Assembly (NCBI GenBank): GCA_026388495.1
Contig: JAPLJQ010000347.1
Span: 1 to 6,499, forward strand
DNA length: 6,499 nt
Origin: Deltaproteobacteria bacterium
Lineage (GTDB): Bacteria > Desulfobacterota > Syntrophia > Syntrophales > UBA2185
Reading direction: 5' to 3'
A program made the translations under genes and the position numbers. Positions 1 through 4,531 of this stretch are shown here, piece by piece; position 1 is the first letter of the stretch, and each line of letters starts with the position of its first letter. Under the pieces are notes generated by a model. The model worked only from the letters and a program-made list of their open reading frames with translations, ran no database searches and was not told the DNA's origin.

Positions 1-142
1 CCATGACCGGAGAAGCTCCCAGGGCAAGCAACGCGTTGGCCGAGTTGTTCATCGCCACGTAATTGGTGATGTTGTGAACCACCGGAGACTTTCTGCGGAT
101 TTCTGCAATGGATAGCCAGATGCTCGATGCGGTAAGCTTCAT
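1..142 (-). CDS. thiM: Hydroxyethylthiazole kinase ThiM, N-terminal part (runs off the left edge)
   Basis: Reading the - strand from ATG at 142-140 gives 47 codons plus one base before the window edge. The protein contains VVHNITNYVAMNNSANALL followed by ALGASPVM. This matches the N-terminal signature of ThiM (hydroxyethylthiazole kinase), whose E. coli and Bacillus homologues carry H-x-(I/M)-T-N-x-V near residue 25 and then (A)N-x-LLALGASPxM. ThiM phosphorylates 4-methyl-5-(2-hydroxyethyl)thiazole with ATP in thiamine salvage in the cytoplasm. The start is supported by a perfect AGGAGG (151-156 on this strand) 8 bases upstream of the ATG. About 80% of the usual ~265 residues lies outside the window, so catalytic residues further on and any thiD/thiE partners cannot be seen. 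The gene is divergent from the GGDEF gene. Family assignment is strong despite the short piece. Confidence 0.9.
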   Translation of the reverse strand, partial: MKLTASSIWLSIAEIRRKSPVVHNITNYVAMNNSANALLALGASPVM

Positions 143-181
143 ATATACTGCCTCCTGATGTGAACGGAATTTTTCATGAAG

Positions 182-209
182 ATTATCACAGGGAAAGGTC
201 GAATGTAAA
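182..209 (-). promoter_or_regulatory. Probable sigma70-type promoter for thiM
   Basis: On the - strand, TTTACA (209-204, 5 of 6 to the -35 consensus) and GATAAT (187-182, 5 of 6 to the -10 consensus) are separated by 16 bases. TG stands one base upstream of the -10 box, as in an extended -10. Transcription would start near 175, leaving a leader of roughly 33 bases before the thiM ATG that contains the AGGAGG ribosome binding site. This leader is too short for a TPP (thi-box) aptamer. The assignment rests on sequence alone. Confidence 0.5.
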
Positions 210-281
210 CAGGGATATTGTTTGCATATGTTTTTTAAATTCCGTTGTGTTAATTCATCAAATATTGTAACTGTGCATGTC

Positions 282-1304
282 ATGAGCAGCCTTGAAAAGA
301 TGTTAGAAACGCTGAAGAAAAATCAGGAAATCGCCCAAAAATTTTTCGAGATTGAGGCGAGTGTCCTTTCTATCCTGAATTTTAAGGATTTTCTGATAAG
401 ATTACTCGATGAGATCCGGGAGAAACGCCATATTCCATATGTATGGATTTCCCTGGTAGAAAGGGGTGATCTTGCAGATATGATTAAGCAATCTGTAACA
501 TCGGACACGCTTGCGAATCGCGTGAATTTCATAGACAGAGACGTCTTTTTAAAACTTGTGGAAAACAAAACGGATCCCGTTCTTGTGAGCAGTGATTTGG
601 AAAAATATGATGGACTTATCCAGCGGCAATACAGAACGAACATTCGCTCCCTTGCCATAGCGCCCCTTACCCTTGATGGAGAAATCGTCGGAAGTCTTAA
701 CCACGGAGATGAGACAGGGAGTCGTTACCGATCCGATATGGATACGACGCTGCTCAGACAGCTTGCCACGATTGTATCCATCTGTCTTTCCAACGTGATG
801 GCTCATGAAAGGCTCGATTTTCTGGCATCAAGGGATTCCCTGACGGGATTGTTGAACCGCAGGGTCCTGGAACAGATCCTCAACAGGGAGTTCGAACGGG
901 CTGTACGGTACACGACACCGTTGACCGTTGTGTTTGTTGACCTCGATGATTTCAAAAGGGTTAATGATGAATACGGTCACAAAACGGGTGATGATATGCT
1001 GAAGTATGTGGCAAATCAACTGTTAAAGATGACCAGGGTGAGCGATGTCGTCGCGCGTTTTGCCGGTGATGAGTTTATCTCCGTTCTTACCAATACGACA
1101 TATTCTGATGCCTTTGAATTTGCCGAACGCCTGCAGGATTTCTTCATCGGTCATCCAATGGAAATCGAAGGCGGCGGAACCATTCCTGTCGCTTTGAGTT
1201 TCGGGGTATCACGCGTCGGGGATGAAATATCGGATAGCGCGGAGGCTCTGATTCAGAGAGCGGATAAGATGCTTTACGAGGCAAAAAAGGAAAAAAGCAG
1301 ATAA
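282..1304 (+). CDS. Diguanylate cyclase with N-terminal GAF/DUF484-like domain and GGDEF domain
   Basis: From ATG 282 the protein has 340 residues. Residues ~1-20 are charged and helical (SSLEKMLETLKKNQEIAQKF). Residues ~25-175 resemble a GAF/DUF484-type sensor (PYVWISLVE; later RSLAIAPLTLDGEIVGSLN). The rest is a GGDEF domain opening with DSLTGLLNRR (185-194). The metal and substrate residues of FVDLDDFK..ND..GH..GD are present (D220, N228, D237). The signature loop reads AGDEF (261-265), a common tolerated variant of GGDEF, and RVSD (252-255) lies five residues upstream as the RxxD inhibitory site. It should make cyclic di-GMP from two GTP in the cytoplasm, with product feedback inhibition. 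No membrane segment is visible, so the signal is probably intracellular. The frame stays open upstream to TTG 222 (AGGGA at 211-215, 6 bases away) and ATG 228. I prefer 282 because the extra 20 residues are AT-rich and unlike the family, although 282 lacks a clear Shine-Dalgarno. The gene is divergent from thiM. Confidence 0.9.
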   Translation: MSSLEKMLETLKKNQEIAQKFFEIEASVLSILNFKDFLIRLLDEIREKRHIPYVWISLVERGDLADMIKQSVTSDTLANRVNFIDRDVFLKLVENKTDPVLVSSDLEKYDGLIQRQYRTNIRSLAIAPLTLDGEIVGSLNHGDETGSRYRSDMDTTLLRQLATIVSICLSNVMAHERLDFLASRDSLTGLLNRRVLEQILNREFERAVRYTTPLTVVFVDLDDFKRVNDEYGHKTGDDMLKYVANQLLKMTRVSDVVARFAGDEFISVLTNTTYSDAFEFAERLQDFFIGHPMEIEGGGTIPVALSFGVSRVGDEISDSAEALIQRADKMLYEAKKEKSR

Positions 1305-1332
1305 AAATGAGCGCGTAAAAATACGAGTTTTA

Positions 1333-1363
1333 TGTCATCCCGAGAAGCAAACGCCGAAGAATC
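1333..1363. repeat. Degenerate copy of a TGTCATCCCGAG...GAAGAATC intergenic repeat
   Basis: TGTCATCCCGAG followed about 10 bases later by CCGAAGAATC resembles the widely scattered bacterial intergenic repeat of the form TGTCATyCTGAGCGAAGCGAAGAATCT. It lies in the short gap between the GGDEF gene and the tautomerase gene. This copy carries insertions and substitutions and looks old. A related TGTCATCCCG start recurs at 3093. Family membership is from memory of the consensus and was not searched. Confidence 0.35.
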
Positions 1364-1382
1364 GTTGTGAAAGGAGGGTTTC

Positions 1383-1586
1383 ATGCCTTACGTCAATATC
1401 AAAGTGACAAAAGAAGGGGTCACTCCGGAACAAAAGGCGGAACTCATCCGGGGTGTTACGAAACTGCTTGCCGACGTCCTCGGGAATAATCCGCAAACCA
1501 CGGTGGTCGTGATTGAGGAAGTTGACATGGACAACTGGGGAATCGGGGGAGAATCCGTCACGGTCAGGCGGCAACGCAGGCCGTGA
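1383..1586 (+). CDS. 4-oxalocrotonate tautomerase-like protein, 67 aa
   Basis: The protein is 67 residues, the typical length of 4-oxalocrotonate tautomerase (4-OT) monomers, which assemble as hexamers. It starts Met-Pro, so Pro2 becomes the N-terminal catalytic proline after Met removal. It has the family pattern TPEQKAELIRGVT at 14-26 and DNWGIGGESVTVRR at 50-63, where Trp52 takes the place of Phe50 in the active-site wall of 4-OT. Aligned by these anchors, the two substrate-binding arginines of classical 4-OT (Arg11 and Arg39) fall on valines (Val13 and Val41). A classical muconate-pathway role is therefore doubtful and the substrate is unknown. Translation start is firm: AAGGAGGG (1371-1378) sits just ahead of the ATG. 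The gene stops 35 bases before a decayed nitroreductase segment. No catabolic operon is visible around it. Confidence 0.85.
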   Translation: MPYVNIKVTKEGVTPEQKAELIRGVTKLLADVLGNNPQTTVVVIEEVDMDNWGIGGESVTVRRQRRP

Positions 1587-1620
1587 TAGATGGAGTGGTT
1601 TTCATAAAGGAAATCCTGGC

Positions 1621-1812
1621 GGTAAGGATGCAGGACTGGATTCGCACCCCATGGACGGGTTTGATCACGAAGGCGTGAGAGGGGCGTTTAACATCCCGGA
1701 CAACTACTTTGTCCCGATGCTTCTTGCCGTCGGTCATTTCAATGAGAAATACAAGCCCATGCCCCCGAAATGGAGAAAACCATACGAGGATATTGTGTTG
1801 GTAACCTATTGA
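1621..1812 (+). pseudogene. C-terminal remnant of a nitroreductase-family gene
   Basis: One frame reads GKDAGLDSHPMDGFDHEGVR and continues AFNIPDNYFVPMLLAVGHFN, then PPKWRKPYEDIVLVTY before TGA 1810-1812. This matches the last ~60 residues of FMN-dependent nitroreductases, which typically end with (C/H)PM-x-GFD, a VREAF-x-IPD stretch, PM-(L/I)-xA-(V/I)-G, and RKWRKPLEEIV. The preceding ~130 residues, including the FMN-binding N-terminal part, are absent. Upstream the frame runs into the tautomerase gene without homology. The first in-frame ATG (1651) would yield 53 residues but has no Shine-Dalgarno. It is therefore most likely the stump left by a deletion. The well-preserved C-terminus suggests the deletion is fairly recent. 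A misassembly join is an alternative. Confidence 0.75.
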
Positions 1813-1878
1813 TATCAGGGGGGATTATTTATTCCGCCGATGTTAAACCAATGAGAGCAGGAAACAAGGAGAAGATGG

Positions 1879-3066
1879 ATGAAAAAGGTATTCGCGGCAA
1901 TCTTTTTTGTTGTGGTGTGTTTGTGCGCTTCTTTCAGTCAGGCGGCAGACGACAGGACGGATCGGAAATTCGTTGCCGAATTTGAAGGAGGCAGGCTCTA
2001 CAAAGGGGGGGACGTTTATATTGTTGAACTGCTCGGCAGCTATCGTGAGATGGGAAGGCAATATGGGAAGCTTCTCAATATGGAATTAAACAAACTCTTC
2101 GATGTTGCGATCAACGGTCAGTTCATCCGGAAAGATGGGTTTTCCCGAGAGAGGCTGCTTGTGATAGCAAAATCCGTATTTGATGTATACCCGCAACGGT
2201 TTAAGGAGATCCTGTACGGCATGTCCGAGACGTCGGGTATGGATATCGACAGGATCATTATGCTCAATGCCATCGAGTGGTATCCGAAGATCAAAACCTT
2301 CGTTCCCAAATGTTCCGGAATAGCGGTGTGGGAGGATTATACGGGGGGAGGCCCTCTGGTGTTTGGAAGAAACAATGACGACACCGGATTTTATAAGGAC
2401 TTTGCGAAATATATGGTCGTATCCGTTTTCAATCCTCTCGATACAAGCGTCCCTTTTGCCGTCATCAATTATGCGGGGGTGATGTATGCGCCGACGGGAA
2501 TAAACCGCAAGGGGCTTTTCCTCGAACTGAACAGCGGAAACTGGGCCGGTTATTATCCGGACCGGTTGTCCATTTTCGTGACATTGCTCTCGTTTTTGCA
2601 GGATTTTCCCACCATGAAAGAGGTGGATCCGGCGTTCCAGTCTACCAGGGTCAATCTTTCTTCCATAATCAATGTCGCCGATCAGAATGTGGCTTACAGC
2701 TATGAATGTTCGCCTTCCGATGTGAAGCGCCGGTCTCAGGACCGTCCGGGGTTGCTTGTGGCGACGAACCACTTTGTGGACCCGTCATGGAAGGCGCCCC
2801 CTTTGGACGATGAACGTAATGCCTGGACGGTCAAGAGGCGCGATAACCTGCTGGCGCTGGGAGACAAATACAAAGGCAGGTTCAATGTGGAAAAGATGAA
2901 GGAAGTTCTGGATACAACGATGGATAAGGGAGGTGCGACACAGCCGGCGGAGACGATCTATCAGGTGATCGCCGTCCCCGGGGAACTGACCTTATGGCTG
3001 AAAGCGCCGGGCAATTTTGACTGGCAGAAAGTTGATCTGAAGGGGTTGCTTGCCGGAGAAAAGTAG
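1879..3066 (+). CDS. Exported C45-family (AAT-like) Ntn-hydrolase / acyltransferase
   Basis: The 395-residue protein begins with a signal peptide: MKK, a hydrophobic core to about residue 17, then SFSQA and likely cleavage near residue 22-23. It would act in the periplasm or outside the cell. The mature part has GSYREMGRQYGKLL (53-66), typical of acyl-CoA:6-aminopenicillanate acyltransferase-like (C45) proteins. Next come LNAIEW (129-134) and KCSGIAVWEDYTGGGPLVFG (144-163) running into RNNDD, where Cys145 is the probable nucleophile exposed by autocatalytic cleavage. Later blocks include NYAGVMYAPTGINRKGLFLE (197-216) and ATNHF (295-299), all in family order. Families of this type hydrolyse or transfer acyl groups of linear amides; the actual substrate is not predictable. 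The residue before the nucleophile is Lys, not Gly as in penicillin acyltransferase. AAGGAGA (1866-1872) precedes ATG 1879 at good spacing. The gene stands alone, between the nitroreductase remnant and the HDOD promoter. Confidence 0.82.
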   Translation: MKKVFAAIFFVVVCLCASFSQAADDRTDRKFVAEFEGGRLYKGGDVYIVELLGSYREMGRQYGKLLNMELNKLFDVAINGQFIRKDGFSRERLLVIAKSVFDVYPQRFKEILYGMSETSGMDIDRIIMLNAIEWYPKIKTFVPKCSGIAVWEDYTGGGPLVFGRNNDDTGFYKDFAKYMVVSVFNPLDTSVPFAVINYAGVMYAPTGINRKGLFLELNSGNWAGYYPDRLSIFVTLLSFLQDFPTMKEVDPAFQSTRVNLSSIINVADQNVAYSYECSPSDVKRRSQDRPGLLVATNHFVDPSWKAPPLDDERNAWTVKRRDNLLALGDKYKGRFNVEKMKEVLDTTMDKGGATQPAETIYQVIAVPGELTLWLKAPGNFDWQKVDLKGLLAGEK

Positions 3067-3092
3067 TGAAACAATAAACTTGCCGCCCGCCT

Positions 3093-3117
3093 TGTCATCC
3101 CGTGCAACATTGACAGG
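3093..3117. repeat. Short inverted repeat / repeat fragment after the C45 gene
   Basis: TGTCA (3093-3097) and TGACA (3111-3115) form a perfect 5-base inverted pair. It extends to seven with one wobble (CTTGTCA / TGACAGG) around a 13-base loop. The left arm, TGTCATCCCG, is the same opening as the repeat trace at 1333. It lies 26 bases after the C45 stop codon. The stem is too weak and lacks an immediate T-run, so I do not call it an intrinsic terminator. Confidence 0.25.
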
Positions 3118-3131
3118 AACAGGCGCTTTTA

Positions 3132-3159
3132 TTGACATATTTCTTTTGTTTCTTATACT
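3132..3159 (+). promoter_or_regulatory. Strong sigma70-type promoter for the HDOD gene
   Basis: TTGACA (3132-3137, perfect -35) and TATACT (3154-3159, 5 of 6 to the -10 consensus) are 16 bases apart, with an AT/T-rich spacer. Transcription would begin near 3166, giving a leader of about 40 bases to ATG 3207. The T of the TTG codon at 3132, the first possible start of the HDOD reading frame, is the first base of the -35 box. Translation from there is therefore incompatible with this promoter being the one used. Confidence 0.7.
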
Positions 3160-3206
3160 TGACTCGCAAAAAGGCGCCCGACTCAAACAAATATGGCCTT
3201 ACGAAT

Positions 3207-4067
3207 ATGAAAAGCCGTAAAATCATGGAAGATGAAAAAGCCCAACGGATTCTTGCAGAGATTGAAGATAAAATACTCAACGGGGTTAATCTCGGCTTTG
3301 ATCCGGAGGTGCTCGATGTGCTCAACAATTTCGATGCAAGCGAGAGGGAAATTGAGATACTGAAGGCAAAGATAGGAGAGGAAATTCTGGCAAGGCTTTT
3401 CAGTATAGCAAACTCCGTTTATTACGGGCAGCTCAAAAGGGGGTCTGTCGATACATTTTACAAAGTTGTGTCCAGGCTGGGGATGGATTTCACGCGAGTC
3501 CTTATCATATTCCTGGCAATTGCCGGCCTGTCAAGAGATAAGGAGGTGAAAATTATCTTCGCCAGAAGTTTTGCAACGTCAATACTTGGCGGCAGGATAC
3601 TGGCGCAGGAATTCGGACTCAAAGTGAATGATACGAAAAAAGTCGAGCTTGGGGGACTCCTCCTCGAAATAGGCAGGATTATCATCGCCATATACAGGTC
3701 GCTCTATAACGAAGACTATGAACAAGCGGAGATAGGGGAAGAATTTATTGCTGCATATCATTCACTCCTCGGCGTGAAAATCATTGAGAAATTTAAATTA
3801 CCGGAATACCTGAAGGATATAATATCCATGGAATGCCTCACGCTTGATGCTGAACTCATGGCCTTATCCGGGATCGTCATGGCGGCTTACGGCATTGTAG
3901 ATTTGAGTTTCCGAAAGTTTGGCAACAAGCTCGTCATCGCCTCCCCAATGCCTGATCCGGACGGGATGGTGATACATACCACAGGCGCGGTTATCGAGGA
4001 TACATTCAAAGCCGTCGGGCTTGCAAACTACATTAAGATTATAAGGCGGCCCCTGCCGCATCAATAA
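3207..4067 (+). CDS. HDOD-domain regulatory protein
   Basis: From ATG 3207 the protein has 286 residues. An N-terminal acidic helical stretch (to ~residue 45) leads into an HDOD domain. Its hallmark is LARLFSIANSVYYGQLKRGS (61-80), followed by TFYKVVSRLGMDFTRVLI, which matches the HDOD pattern L-x-(R/K)-L-x-x-x-ANS-x-(Y/F)YG then A(V/L)-x-x-LG-x-x-x-(V/L). Later, LGGLLLEIGRIII (148-160) and HSLLGVKIIEKFKLPEYLKD (185-204) correspond to the degenerate HD-domain helices; no full HD metal-binding set is visible. HDOD proteins are non-catalytic relatives of HD hydrolases, often linked to cyclic di-GMP signalling, chemotaxis or motility. The tail after ~230 is not recognised. The frame remains open to TTG 3132, but that codon is in the promoter -35 box. 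ATG 3207 or ATG 3225 is the real start; neither has a strong Shine-Dalgarno. The gene is monocistronic as far as visible. Confidence 0.85.
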   Translation: MKSRKIMEDEKAQRILAEIEDKILNGVNLGFDPEVLDVLNNFDASEREIEILKAKIGEEILARLFSIANSVYYGQLKRGSVDTFYKVVSRLGMDFTRVLIIFLAIAGLSRDKEVKIIFARSFATSILGGRILAQEFGLKVNDTKKVELGGLLLEIGRIIIAIYRSLYNEDYEQAEIGEEFIAAYHSLLGVKIIEKFKLPEYLKDIISMECLTLDAELMALSGIVMAAYGIVDLSFRKFGNKLVIASPMPDPDGMVIHTTGAVIEDTFKAVGLANYIKIIRRPLPHQ

Positions 4068-4304
4068 CGCCATCCTGAAACACCCGGAGAACTGACCCGT
4101 CACAGCAAGACCCATATTTGAAGCCCGCCAACCGCCGGTGATCGAAAAAGAGCGAACATTTTCCCGTAATCGTTACATTATCTCAGCTCAAAGGATAAAT
4201 GCGAGGCCGGCGTTTAGGCCAATGACTCTTGCTGTTTTGTCGATGCCGTTGGCGGTGTTTTAGGAGGCGCCGGAAAAGTGGGAGGTGGCGGGGTGCGGCG
4301 GAAG
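4068..4304. other. Gene-free intergenic stretch with self-complementary GC-rich segments
   Basis: I find no supportable gene here on either strand. Several segments can pair. CCGGCG (4207-4212) pairs with CGCCGG (4268-4273). GCCAATG (4218-4224) pairs with CGTTGGC (4247-4253, one G-U) around a 22-base loop. GTTGGCGG (4248-4255) also pairs perfectly with CCGCCAAC (4125-4132), so the two arrangements compete. GATGCCG occurs twice (4242-4248 and 4304-4310). A G-rich run (4281-4294) could support a two-tier G-quadruplex. A structured RNA or a dispersed repeat is possible, but GC-rich DNA produces chance pairings. Confidence 0.35.
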
Positions 4305-4376
4305 ATGCCGAAGCCAACCGTTAGAATATACTATGGTTATAATATCATATTTGCACTCGCTGTTTACGTATGGTAA
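4305..4376 (+). pseudogene. Possible N-terminal remnant of an MFS-type transporter
   Basis: ATG 4305 opens 23 codons before TAA 4374-4376. They include RIYYGYNIIFALAVY, which resembles the start of many major facilitator superfamily (MFS) transporters (K/R-x-(F/Y)YG(W/Y)-x-I followed by the first membrane helix). The frame then stops and neither other frame continues a membrane protein; a repeat follows at 4407. If real, it is a stump of a transporter gene that once stood upstream of the acyl-CoA synthetase. The match is very short, and a chance hydrophobic stretch cannot be excluded. Confidence 0.3.
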
Positions 4377-4393
4377 TACCGGCTGACTTTAAA

Positions 4394-4399
4394 TATAAT
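4394..4399 (+). promoter_or_regulatory. Candidate -10 box upstream of the acyl-CoA synthetase
   Basis: TATAAT (4394-4399) is a perfect -10 hexamer in an AT-rich patch about 130 bases before ATG 4532. The -35 position at 17-base spacing (TGGTAA) matches only 3 of 6. A second TATAAT at 4338-4343 has no -35 partner either. The downstream repeat at 4407-4477 would then be transcribed as leader. Confidence 0.22.
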
Positions 4400-4406
4400 G
4401 CCGACG

Positions 4407-4477
4407 TGTCATACTGGCGGAACCGGGCATGTTCGAATAAAACAGACAGCGATTCTCCGCTGACACTCGGAATGACA
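4407..4477. repeat. Degenerate palindromic GTCATTCC...GGAATGAC intergenic repeat
   Basis: The left end TGTCATACTGGCGGAACCGG resembles the common dispersed element TGTCATTCCGGCGGAAGCCGG. The right end GATTCTCCGCTGACACTCGG followed by AATGACA resembles the inverted end GGATTCCCGCTTTCGCGGGAATGACA. The outer TGTCAT and ATGACA are perfect inverted repeats bounding 71 bases. Such elements are intergenic, often transcribed into a stem-loop, and carry no protein. This copy has accumulated substitutions. It separates the possible transporter stump from the acyl-CoA synthetase gene. Confidence 0.55.
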
Positions 4478-4531
4478 TCGATCAAATACGAATCACATCG
4501 ACAGGTGTTGATGTTCACGAGAGGGATGGGT

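Noticed and set aside
1305..1332. Possible terminator after the GGDEF gene (CGTA-AAAA-TACG then TTTTAT)
   Set aside because: The stem is only four pairs with an AAAA loop and two G-C pairs, too weak to call an intrinsic terminator.
1770..1985. 71-codon + strand frame overlapping the start of the C45 gene
   Set aside because: It is out of frame with both the nitroreductase remnant and the C45 signal peptide and has no recognisable sequence.
2086..2772. 228-codon open frame on the - strand
   Set aside because: It lies wholly opposite the C45 hydrolase, which has a signal peptide, ribosome binding site and family motifs. The antisense product shows no recognisable motif and is rich in His/Arg/Ile, as antisense shadows usually are.
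4211..4260. Small + strand ORF beginning ATG at 4222 (13 codons)
   Set aside because: It is too short, has no ribosome binding site, and sits in a region better explained by paired GC-rich segments.
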